From contig CM022670.1 of the NCBI GenBank assembly GCA_012295275.1, positions 26,871,244 to 26,935,243 on the forward strand: a DNA stretch of 64,000 bases, read 5' to 3'. Source of the stretch: Chrysomallon squamiferum. Its lineage: Eukaryota; Mollusca; Gastropoda; Neomphalida; Peltospiridae. This document shows, piece by piece, positions 1 to 11,800 of this stretch (positions within the stretch are counted from its first letter, which is position 1; every line of letters starts with the position of its first letter). Under the pieces are notes generated by a model. It had not been told where the DNA came from, did no database searches, and saw nothing but the letters and a program-made list of their open reading frames with translations. Both the position numbers and the translations under genes were made by a program.

Positions 1-125
1 TAAGATATAACTAACTTTTTTCACTCCAATAACAGCAAACTAACACTTACAATATATTCAAATGATAATGCAGATTAACATTAAATTTTGTGTAAAAAAA
101 ATCCCCACTGTTTTACTTAAATTAC

Positions 126-683
126 CTTAGATTCATCCTGTTCTGCACTAATTTCTGCAACTAAGTTCAGTGATTTATAGTGTTCAATAATTGGCATTGT
201 TGACTTGTAATATGTATCAATCCTGCAACAGATACCAATATATTTTTTTAAATTATTGTGCTAAATGTCCTGTGAAATAAAAAGAATGGGAGAAATTTTT
301 ATTTTCATTTTCATTTTTTTTTTTTTAAGATATAGTTAATTATATTTCTGCTTTAAGAAATTAGTCTTTCCACTGACTTTCAAACAATTTTCGATGATTT
401 GAAAAAGAAAGAATATATGGTAATATTATTATTATAATTTTAATGACAATCTTTTTTTTTTTGAGATAGCAACAACAAAGAACCTTAAAGAAAAAATTAC
501 CAAAAATTACCTTTTCTTCAAGCTTTCTTCATTGTCATCCATTCGACCACTTGTTTTTCCACGCTTTAAGCATCTGTCCACACATACCTGACATTAAACA
601 TGAAGATAATTATGTGTTTGGAAAATTTAAACTAAAAATCTGATTTAAGGATATTAAAATGATAGAGAGAGAGAGAGATCTAA

Positions 684-739
<56 letters not shown>

Positions 740-2978
740 TATTATTATTTGTAATTAAAATTTACGAAATATCCACAAAATATTTTCACAGTCATATATT
801 TCCAAATTATTATCTGTTGTGGACAAAAAGTTAAGATATGATGGTTATATTTATATTTGTAGATAATGAAATAATTATTATCACCAATAAATACCAAATT
901 ATAAGTAGAATACAACAAATATCAATTTAAAATGAATACCTAACATCAAATACCATTTTATTATGAATACCTGATCCGGACATTTAAACAATAAAACACG
1001 CTGTATCCTTGCTACTTTGTCCATGGTTTCATTCCAACCATCTAAATTATCTTTGTTTCTTGGGAAGCCATCAATTAAGAAGTTGTGTTTTCCACTGTTC
1101 TCCATTGCCTGAATAAATAAATAAATAAATAAATAAATAACCACACACATTTATATATATACATACACATATAAGTTATAAAATGGGTTTTAAAAGTATA
1201 TCTAAATGGCTCTACCATTAAAAAAATGTATACATATATACTGTAGAATTATATAGTGTGATGATAGTCTAGTCTTTACTCTTTTAACTGTTTTCAAACA
1301 AAATATAAATCTGTCATATCTATCACAGTAATTCTGTGACCATACACAGGAAACATTCTAACTGCATTTAACTGACCTGAACCTGAATACAGTGGTACCT
1401 GTCTTGCAGCAACACATGTGGGGGGGGCAAGCAAAAGCTTTCCAACATTTCAGGTATCCCCTCATCAGAGGATAAAAAATTACAGAAATTGTTTTAAAAC
1501 ATATTTACAATCTTTAATCACATGAACTACATCAGTAGGCCCAACAACTATATATTGTTGTGGCTGGGCATTGCCATTGCAAGTATCATGGTTTTCTCCT
1601 ACAAATACAATTTTTAAAATATCCATTTAATTGATGGATGTAAATAAAACGTATTTTCCCTGTCATAAAATTCATAATAAGTATAATGTATATTTATGTT
1701 TTACACTCCCTACTTACATTGTCATATGCAGGAAACTGATGATGCCACCTTTAAAAATATTGTATTAAGACTGATTGCTTAATAATTTTGTCATGCCACC
1801 TTCAGAAAACATCTGCTGATCTAAGGGACATATCCAGTGAAAAACAGTCAGAACTCAGAAAAGTATCTATACATTGTAAGTGGCCGCTAAAGACAGGTAC
1901 CAATGTATATTCATTTGAAAATGATTTTACTTGTGACTAACAATCAGATACTTCCCATGTCAAAACTCTTACCTTCCGAAGAAGTGCACACGTGATTTGC
2001 ACTGGAACAATGGTCCCATTTCGTATATGAGAGTCTATCACTTTAGAGTATTCAGAACCTTCTGTGTTTTGTTCTTTTCTCAGCAACTCTCCAGCAGAGA
2101 GATGAATATAACCAAATTCCTGCAGCAGATATTAAAATATTTATGTCAACATCTATATACAGAAAACTATGTGGGGATGTCCAACTTTAAAAAAATAAAA
2201 ACTCTTCTTAAAATTACTGTAACAGCTTAAACAATAAAACATAATATCACCTTAAACACAATATATGTTATAAATTATGTGCAAATTCATTTTTTTAAAA
2301 ATAGTTTATCAATTAAAAAAATGTAACATTTTGGCAACATGTTAAAAGTTAATCATTTTAATAATTATATTTATAGTGTGAAAAGAAATATGTAAAAAAG
2401 GTAATAGGCTGACAGTGATATTTATACTGTTTTATTATTGTCAGTTACTGAATTCGATACCTTAGTTAATTTATTTCAAAAGCTGGAGCAAAAGTATACT
2501 CGATTTAGGAAAATTAAAGCTACAGAATAAGGTATTTTACAAATATAAAATATATATTGTTATGAATGCCAAATGCAAAATAATAACATTCTCATGATAA
2601 AATTAATAAATATTTTATGTATAAATAAAAACAATTTACTTTTAAATTTAATTCACTTAATTACTGATCCTCCTTACTGTCAGTTATTTTAAGAGATCAA
2701 GTTAATTAATACTGAAACAAAACTACGAATATATGTAAAAAAAAAAAATTAAAACGTTACCCGGAAATAATTTGACTTTCAGATGTTTGTTACCTAACTT
2801 AAAAAGAGGCAAATACAGTAGTGTAACCAGCTGATAAGTTATTTTATCATCGCTTCTTTGATGAAAAAAAAAAATAATAAATACAAATTACCTTTTGTAT
2901 CAACTGACACTGCGTGCCTTTGCCTGCACCTGGCCCGCCAAGCACAAAAACAACATTATATCTGGTATCAGTAGACAT
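126..2978 (-). CDS. CMPK1: UMP-CMP kinase, five exons, 3' end outside window
   Basis: Cytosolic nucleoside monophosphate kinase that transfers phosphate from ATP to UMP, CMP and dCMP. Coding exons, in transcript order: 2892-2978, 1973-2119, 971-1108, 511-587, 126-222; all have GT donors and AG acceptors and the phases agree. They give 182 residues. The P-loop GGPGAGKGT is at about residues 14-22, the NMP-binding part follows (HLSAGELLR, then NGTIVPVQIT), then FLIDGFPRN, and the lid-type stretch RGKTSGRMDDNEESL. The human protein is about 196 residues, so roughly 14 C-terminal residues lie on an exon left of position 1. The start is the ATG at 2978: the frame stays open upstream to a TAA near 3122 but has no other ATG. 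A MITE sits in the intron between exons 2 and 3. The gene is head to head with STIL. The family call is secure; the symbol rests on the cytosolic UMP-CMP kinase type. Confidence 0.95.
660..755. repeat. (GA)n and (TTA)n microsatellite in CMPK1 intron
   Basis: A short GA run is followed by about 18 TTA units with a single interruption. It lies in the intron between CMPK1 exons 3 and 4. The only other content of this intron is AT-rich sequence. Confidence 0.9.
1390..1905. mobile_element. MITE-like DNA transposon, copy 1 (in CMPK1 intron)
   Basis: A 516-bp non-coding element. It begins CAGTGGTACCTGTCTT and ends AAGACAGGTACCAATG, which are inverted copies of each other with one mismatch. It is flanked by TA on both sides (1388-1389 and 1906-1907), the target duplication expected of Tc1/mariner-type elements. 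Its interior resembles the element at about 41960-42692: shared stretches include GGTATC-CTCATCAGAGG near the left end and AAGGGACATATC near the right end. No transposase is visible, so it would be a non-autonomous element. It ends about 65 bp from the donor of CMPK1 exon 2. Confidence 0.75.
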
Positions 2979-3488
2979 TGTACGAGAAGTATTCAAGGAT
3001 GGTCTACATGTAATTAACAAATTAAAAGATTTCGTTTTGCCTTGGAGAATCCTGCTCCCTTGGCGGAAAAATATTTGAAATATGTTTGGAGAAATGTTGA
3101 CCAAAAATGTATTCAATAAAAATTATTTGTATCACAAATATCCTTAAATAAAAACGTTCACAAATAAAAACTGTTATTTAAAATTCTCTGAGTCTGAAGT
3201 CACAAGGAATAAGAAACCGATTCGTCGGTGAGAACGACGAAAACCATCAGCTGACACTCAAAGAGAAAAAACAGCTACAGAGTTGACAGTTAAACTAATA
3301 ACCAAGCAAACAAGTCAACAACGACTTTACGTTAGATTATGTCCTCAACTTATAAACAATCCAAAGATTTTACATATAATAATGATTTTCCCCTTTGCTC
3401 TGAAAAGCAGCATGTATGTGGCAAAATTATAGAACTTTAAAATATGAATTCTACACCGAAACGAAATATTATGATGATTGTTTTTCAA

Positions 3489-3528
<40 letters not shown>

Positions 3529-3953
3529 GTTGTTGTTGTTTGAAAAGCTTATTTGCAAAAAGGGCTTACAGACCATTTATTTTCTTTAAAGAAAACGCCC
3601 CCCACCCCGAAAAAATAAAATAAATAAAAAATAAATAAATAAATAAAATAAAATAAGTAAATAAATAAATAAAATAATTAATTAAAAGTTTATAATTATG
3701 CCCTTTTGCACATCAATAAAAATCCAGTGGCCTTTTATTACTGAATGCCAGTGATTTTATAACTAATTAGGTTTGTCGTAATGAAACAATGGTTAATCAT
3801 TATCCGTCGGTGCATCAGTGGCAGTTTTGCAAAAACGGATCTAAATAAATATGCACAATTAGACAGCAGGCTGAATAAATAAAAAAATAAACATCATATA
3901 TTACGTGAAATGTAACAAGCAATATTTACTTTACTCATTTTTAACAATTAAAT

Positions 3954-3987
<34 letters not shown>

Positions 3988-4650
3988 AAATTAAATTTAT
4001 AATAATAATAATAATAATAATACATAAACAGTTTTGCTTGCGCTATATTATATTTAATATAATATGCATGTTATAAACCAGGGTTTCATGAAGCGGGTTT
4101 CGCACGTGCTATCGATATTCGGAGTATCAAGATTAATGATTAAATAAATCCAAATTTTATTCCCAATGTATTTCCTTATTACCTTTCAATATAACATATC
4201 CGTACAAATTAATGAAAAATAAACAATTAAAAAAAAAAAAAAAAAAAAAAAAAGGTTCTGAAGTTATTTCGCCCACTCTGTATGGGTTCCGTAAGTACAA
4301 AAGGTTTGAGAAACCGTTATATAAACGATTCCTGCTGGATCATAAAATTTATTAATTTCTGATACTATTCACTACGATCCAAAATGCTTTTATTATATAC
4401 TAAGTAGTGACGTTATGCTTATGATACGTATCTAAGCTACATAATGAATTGATGCAGAAATTTGTGCTGTCATGTGCAAATTAAATTTGGCAGAAGCAGG
4501 AGTTGTTATTAAATGATCGAAGAAAAAATAAATAAATAGTATTTGTGATGAATTATAAATATCTAAATCTTTTTAAATAATACCCAGAAAAATCAAGACT
4601 AACTATGAACCAAGATAATAATAAAACAACAACAAGAAAGACAACAACTT

Positions 4651-4692
<42 letters not shown>

Positions 4693-5401
4693 TAATGTGA
4701 TTGATAGACTATAAAGGAAAATGACTGATTCATTAAGCTTAAAAGTAGTACCAGAAAGTCGCTGCTGCGAAAGCCTTCCAGACATCTACCGGGTCGCGTT
4801 AATAATATAATTTTATTTTTAGACATATTAAGGCATTTGCAGTGAGTGGAAAATCAATAATTTGCTTCCTTACAACAACACGGTTATTAATATTATATAT
4901 TTATATTATTATTATTACTTCTTTTTTTTTAAATTATTATTATTGGAACTTTTTTTTTAATTCCAATGAATCATCGAAGAAAATTATTGTTAACAAATAA
5001 ATATTCTTCAAAATCGAATTTGCAAAGTGTATTCAGATTGGTAAGATGGATACAGTTTACCATATCAAATCAGAAATAAAAAGAACATTGATCAACATTA
5101 AGGTTATGAATGCTAAACAGATTGCTCTTAAATACCAACAAATTATCAAATACATTTACAGATATGTATTTACCTGTATATGAAAAATCATTTTCTGCTA
5201 AAAGGACAAAATATATCACCAAAAAAGGCGATATCGAGTTTCTTCTCTTATATGTTTAATACCCATTAACAGCTGGTATTAATATGTTCTGAGATGGACA
5301 CCAAATATTCAGTCACTTATACATTCGTTTTGCTTACAGATAACAAATAAATGAAAGAAATGAATAAAATAATTGATAAAAAAAAATATTTAAATGTATA
5401 A

Positions 5402-5444
<43 letters not shown>

Positions 5445-5850
5445 GAACAATTGCTAGCATAGGTGTAAGATTAAAGGATTATTGCAATCTAACGTTATTA
5501 TGCAAAACATAAAATACATTCTTTATCGCTGTTATTGTTACTTATCTGAGCGGCATGGGGTAATTTATTTACATTCTTTCCATAGAAATGTAAACGCCTG
5601 TACAATCCTTTGATTAACTAGTGCTGACTAGGACGTATTATTTTACTAAGGCAAATACAGGTAAATAAGTGAAAATGTTACAGAATGTTTTAGTTATTTT
5701 CTTATTTGAAAAATATATACATATGAACTTATATCAACTACATAAAACACCAGTGTTGACATATTTAGTCATAATAGGGATTGGCTCATGAACACTAATT
5801 AAATAATGCAATCCTATTTCGATTAGAAAGTAAATATATAAATTTTACAA
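2979..5850. other. CMPK1 5' flank and repeat-rich intergenic sequence
   Basis: The first 300 bp (2979-3330) are richer in CG dinucleotides than the surroundings and should hold the CMPK1 leader and promoter, though I see no TATA box. Beyond that are simple repeats: TTA/TTG at 3490-3541, AAATA at 3608-3675, GA at 3957-3984, AAT at 3999-4021, a poly(A) run at 4229-4252, AAT at 4653-4691 and AAT at 5402-5442. I see no convincing coding sequence. Confidence 0.7.
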
Positions 5851-5857
5851 TTTTCTG

Positions 5858-5910
5858 AATGAGCATGCGCAGAGGAATATGGTTTGAGTGCTAAGCGCCA
5901 ATGTTTACAG
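5858..5910 (+). promoter_or_regulatory. Candidate STIL promoter and first leader exon
   Basis: An isolated CG-containing patch in AT-rich DNA holds GCATGCGCAG (about 5863-5872), close to the NRF-1 core. It is followed by a short stretch ending ACAG|GTATGT at 5910/5911, a strong donor. Joined to the candidate exon 8717-8755 and then to 8852, it would make a non-coding STIL leader. The STIL frame read back through this exon meets a TGA and no ATG, which fits a leader. No transcript evidence is available. Confidence 0.4.
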
Positions 5911-8716
5911 GTATGTTTTTCGCACATCATTGTAGATTTTGCATTTATTTCACTACAGAAGTTAATATCTGATCTTAAGATTAAAATGAAATATATATGT
6001 ATACTGGCACGATGTTATTTTACAAGTATAAAATTTACAGCTTTTTTTACAAACATTTTATTTTCAACAAACGCAAGGATTCACTTGACAAACTTTGCAT
6101 TTGGAGTAGTTCTTTTGATTTTGTTGATATTTGACATGAAATTAATGTTTCTTTATTTGTATTTTAGTTAGTTCTTTAAAAATATAAATAATTTGTAGGC
6201 ATTCATTGAATATTCTGTACATGAAAATGTATAGATCACGTAGTTACATGCAAGTATGTCATCCGCGGGATCGAGCCAAAACATGTAGGGGCGTGTTTTG
6301 GAGGATCAATAGCCAATACTATTCAAGCTTTATTTATAGACCTAGTTACTGGGGCTTATACCAGAACAGAAAAACAAGTGACTTGACATTCATCGAAATT
6401 TTATAAATCTCTTAAATAAGCATAAATCATTTGATCACTTAACAGTTTTGATTTTAAATGACGTTTATTATGAAGGACAAATTAAATTACAAAAATCCGT
6501 CAACTTTCACCCGAATATAAAAATAAATAACACTGGAATTATAAACTTTTAAATTATAAGAAGTTATATAATGATTATGATGTAAAAGAATTAGTTTAAA
6601 AAAACACAAACAATATAACTTTAAAATATTACTCAGTTTAAAATGTGTGTTGATAAAAGTGTAATAGAGAATAATTTACAACAGATGACAGATGTAATTT
6701 ACTAATAAATTAATCATATTGAGTAATGAATTTTTGCCATGTGTATGAGCTGATAGCATCTCTCTTGGAAGTTTAATGATTAATCACCAAAATGCCTAGT
6801 TTTCCTTTTTAATGACAGTTTTTGTAATGTTTGACATTTTTATACTGCTGATATTAATGTCTGTTTCTGATGCACTTTTTAACTCTTTGATACAGTTCCC
6901 CACTTGATGTAGAGAAATAAAGAAATAAATAGAAACCCATCTCAAAACAAATGCACAAAATATTTTACACAACATGCACAAATATTTCATTTATTCTTTA
7001 TTTATTTTAATTTCTGTTAGATTTTTGCCAGACAGTAATTTTCAGTTGCAGAAATATACCTTGCATTTCTTTTAAGTCTGTTAAAAGTATAATGCAGTCT
7101 GAATATTTTCAAAATGATTTGCATTCAACCATAACGTACAATGGTTATTAAAGAAGACAAATAGCTATTTATTTGTTTTTTAAAACATGATGCTTATCTG
7201 AAACATATATACACATACAAAATAGTGAAGCAGTAATTTAGAAAGATAACTAAATATTCAAAACATTTCAATTTTATATAGTTTCAGCACGAAACAGAAA
7301 AAGAAAATTGGGATTTATAAAACAAACCCCAAAACAACCCATAAACAAAGAACAGCATTTTGTCCTCAGGTTATTATCTTTACTGGTGTATAAGTAATTC
7401 CTCCAATATTGCCTTGAAAATGAGTATGTTGTATTAATTATTGGTATTATTGGTTTGAGTAGTTTTAATAAAAACAATGCCAAATGTGTTGGATAGTAGC
7501 ATGGGTAATTTCCATTAATTGGATGGTTTAAATTTGGCAGGATATGCTCAGGTTCTTAGCTGCCTTAGTATATTGAGTTTTGGATACAAAAAAAATGCTG
7601 CTTAATGAAAGAGTAAATTAAGATTTATGACACGACTTGCAACAGATTCTCTAATTTTTAATCTGTAATCTTTTTATATGTGGAGAAAAAATTAATTTAA
7701 GAAGATTGAGTACACACTACTTACTAGTATTTATTTAATGTATGATTCAGTAGAAAATAAAATTTTACTTTCTTGAATTTCTTTGATTGTCACATAGTGT
7801 GTGTGTGGTTTTGTGGTTTGTGGGACATGTGTTGATATACACACACAATTCTAGTGTTGGCAGCCATCCTCCATGGGTAAATACACTTACAAACCTGATG
7901 CATTTTTTTTTTTTAGGCATAGTTATTTCACCCACTCTGTTGTCTTCTGTCTGTTGATCATGTTAACTTTGATTCTGTAGCAGAGAAATAATAAGTAACA
8001 TGATTCACTGCTGGTTAGTCATTCTTGATACTCTTGTTAGATTAGTTGCATTAAATCCATTGTGCATTACTCATTTATCAAAGGCTACGGTATGTGCATT
8101 CCTGTCTGTGGGGAAAATATGTAAAAAATGTATTGTTGTTAAATAAAAAATATACAGAGCCAGCCACTTTCCTCTCTTAATATCCATATAGTCAATAACT
8201 GTATGCTGTGTAGTGTGTAGGTTAAAAATGAGTTCAGTGTGTTGTGAAATAAAACATTTTCTGTCAGTTTTTTCAATACCCCCAAAATAGTATTTTATTT
8301 TTCATTAATAAGTTGAAGGCCAATAGTTTGATGGTCTAAATACAAATATTCTTTATCATTTACTTCTGTTCACAATATTTGTTTCTTTTCATTAGAGACA
8401 TTACAAAAGTTAACCTGAGAAAGATGGTGGCTAAATGCTACCATAAACTTATACATGACTATCATTTTAAGTGTCAGTACAAACACTTGACTCCTTGGCC
8501 TGTCTTGGCTGTTGTCCTTGTCAGGTTTTCAGGCAGTTAGCATTTACATTATTGACAAACTCAGTTAACATGTACTGCTCAGTTAATAATAAAAAAAAAA
8601 AGAAAAAAAGAAAAGATATCAAGAAAGAAAGAAAAGAAACGGTCTTTTAATACAAGTAACAATGTATTCAAATTATTTGTTTGTTCTGTTCATAAATATC
8701 AGTCCATTTCTTTTAG
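5911..8716. other. AT-rich stretch, probable first STIL intron
   Basis: I see no recognisable gene or mobile element. Open frames at 5884-6171, 6206-6406, 6796-6990 and 7274-7483 are short, low in complexity and match no family I know. A short GT run lies near 7797-7810 and purine-rich A/G runs at 8590-8640. Confidence 0.5.
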
Positions 8717-8755
8717 GACCACCTGTTTTGGATCAGAAATACAATTTCAGTGCAG
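8717..8755 (+). other. Candidate second STIL leader exon
   Basis: A 39-bp segment is bounded by TTTTAG on the left and a GTAAAG donor on the right, about 100 bp before the exon carrying the STIL start codon. It is open in the STIL frame but adds no ATG there. In the inferred spliced leader it carries most of an upstream frame described in the findings. Confidence 0.4.
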
Positions 8756-8863
8756 GTAAAGATATGCAGCACTACAAAATAAATTGAGAAAAAAATTCAG
8801 AAACAAAAATGAACTCATGGCATAAATGCTCACATACTTCTAATATTTCAGATATCTGTGCAG

Positions 8864-11800
8864 ATGGCTGTTCCAATCCGCTTGAAGAACATGCCTCAGC
8901 ACATCCGAGCACAATATGGCTTTCCTTTCACAGGCATAGATAAAGCTATTCAGAGAGTTGAGGCCCAAGATAGAGCCATCAATGAGTTAGTAGATTTTTT
9001 TATCTGCTGTGTACAGAATAAATATATATGTTTTTGTTTTCCTAGACATTCACTAAATGAAAAACTTTATTATTTGTTAATATTTATTACCCTTTAATAG
9101 CAGAAAGTTAACCAAAACCATGAAAACAAATGCAGAAGTTAAACAGAAATTACTATTAACAAATTTTGCCACGATATTTATAAATTAATTTTTAATAATG
9201 GTTATATTGTAATTGGCCTGTGTTTGTGTTTATTAGCACAGAAGACTTGGAGATGCTGAAATTTCCTAAAACAAAAGTTATCTTGTGGGATCACACAGCC
9301 ACAGGACCCCCAGTCTTCTTACATGTAGCCCAGTACAGGTGAGAACCACATTATTATTATAGTCTAAAAAATATTTTCTGAGGAAATTACAAAGAAATTG
9401 TAAAGATTACTTTAGTATTTGAGAGGAATAATTCATTTCATATTTTTATTGGTATCAAAAAAAAAAATAATAATAATAAAGAACAGTTATTAAAATACTA
9501 TGGGATATTACATCTCAAAAATAGAGATATTAATGTGAATTTTTAAAATAAACTATGAAAATAGTAATTTGAATATGTGCTATGAATATAAAACATTTAA
9601 TGTAATCATGTATATATTATATGTACTTTGCATCTGAACATGTCTTTAATTAATGTTGAGGATTTTAAGTTATTAATCATAATCCATACAAAATGATATA
9701 GTAATAAAAGTTGTATTTTGAAAACACTTCAATAAAACAGAGATATGTTGGTAATTCTTATTTATTTATTTATTTATTTATTTATAGTTTAATGTTTTTC
9801 ATAAAATATATTATTACAGAAAGCCTCAGATATCAATCCCTGAAAAAGTTCTACGTCTTGCTCAGAGACACAGTGAGAATTATGGAAAATCATGGAATGG
9901 TGTTCTTATTGGAGCTCTGTGTGTTGATGATGGTAAATTATTTGTTTTCACATATTTTGTTTGCTTTTGTTTTCATTTCTGTTTTGAAAAACCCATATAT
10001 AATCATAGTTTTGAAATTTTTACCAATATGGTTAGATCAGGCCTTATTAAGGTTGTTTACCAAATGTTAATTGTATGGTATTTATTATCTTCTGTCTGAC
10101 TTTTGGACATTACCTTCCATTAGGATAGTTTCTATGATTTTTTTTTTGTCTAAAATTATTTGAGCTATCAACAGAAAGGGTATAGTTTTTATTAATGATA
10201 TTAATATTGTAATCGTTAAATATATAAAATATGAATTCTTTCAGATTGCGAAGGAGTGCGTTTTGAAATTGATCGCATTGATACTTCCCAAAAGAATTCT
10301 TCAATCTTAAACAGTTTGGCTCCTGGGGATGTGATGGTACCAGTCAAGGTAATATTTTATATAATTTATTATCTTCAGAAAGCATTTCATAAATTAATAT
10401 CTTAAATAACATAATATAGATGTATACTAAGTTAATGCTAATAGATTTAAAGCCTAGATTTATTTTTATTTGTTATCAATGAACAGCAAACATTTGTTTT
10501 GGCTTTAATTTATTTGATTTAGAGAAAAATAAATATGTTAATATTTTATATTTATATATTTTTGTTGAGTAATATGTATATGTGTTGGAAATAAAATAAA
10601 ACTAATCAGACGGTCATATTTTTTCATTTTTGCTTCTAGGTTTCATTAAGTTCAGCTACAGAAAGGTCAGGAACTGTTGAAGATTATACAAGTGCTTTAA
10701 AGGTTTTTATGTTTATTCTTTTCTTAGTTTTAAAATAATTACCACTTAATCATAATGTCGTTATATTTCTATTACATTTATAATTTTGCAAAACTTTTTT
10801 TTTCTTTTTAAATACTATATTCAAAATGTGGAATAACATACAGAAGACTCAGTTCAAATAAATGTGCAAAAATAATTTTAGTGGAAAAAAATTGCATGAA
10901 CAGAAGCAAAATGAAGTAGCTAGGTAACATATTGTTATAGCAATATATACTTAACTGAATTATTCATACTTTATTACATTAATACCTAATCTACTTGTTA
11001 TTGTTACAAATTCTGATTCATTATTAACTGAGATAGTGGCTAATGTTTATTCTTCACAGTCATTAGTAATTGAAATACTCTTTTTTTGTCACAGCTACTG
11101 AGAGACAGATGCCAGAGTAAAGACAGTGTACAACTTACAAACTTCCTTCTCACAAAGGGATGGTTTACTTTGTGCAGCTCTGGGGACAAATGTGTAGCAC
11201 ACATGGATTTTGATATTGTTATGGCAAAAACAGTTTTCAAAGTATATCCAGTGGCCACAGTGCCCATTGTGCCAACAGCTCTTTCTAAGAACTTGGCCGG
11301 CCCAATGAGTTTAAGTCATGTGCAGGGTACACCGAAGAGTGGGTATGTTTGTACCTGGTTATAGTTTTGATTATTATTATTATTATTCTGTGGTTTTATT
11401 ATTTGTTAACTTTTTGTTTGTGGTATCTGATATATTTGTGGTGGCATAGGATAACCAATCGGATATTGCACAGTGTAATTTTGAGTAACAGCCTACTAAT
11501 ACATCCAATGTTTAATAGATCAATATTTTTTTCACCTTAAATATTATTGAAAACATCTTGACTGTCATGTCTAGACATGTTTTTTGCTGAAATCAGTCAA
11601 TAAAATATGTTGTTTGTGTTTCTGTATGACCTTTCAAAATCTTAATTAATGAAATTATGCTAAAACTATGCACTTATTTTGCCAATATTCATCTAAAATC
11701 TCTGACATCACAACCCCATGTATCGCATGTCACTGATCTGTAGAATGTGGTTCCATCAAAACCTCAGTTTTGGTAATTTTCACCATGTGACTGGTTACCT

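Noticed and set aside
5884-6171. 95-codon open frame starting in the STIL leader region
   Set aside because: It has no ATG start, runs through a likely splice donor at 5911 and gives an AT-driven hydrophobic sequence.
4255-7945. Similar strings TTATTTCGCCCACTCTG (about 4265) and TTATTTCACCCACTCTG (about 7923), each next to a homopolymer run
   Set aside because: The similarity is only about 17 bases; too short to call a shared SINE without more copies.
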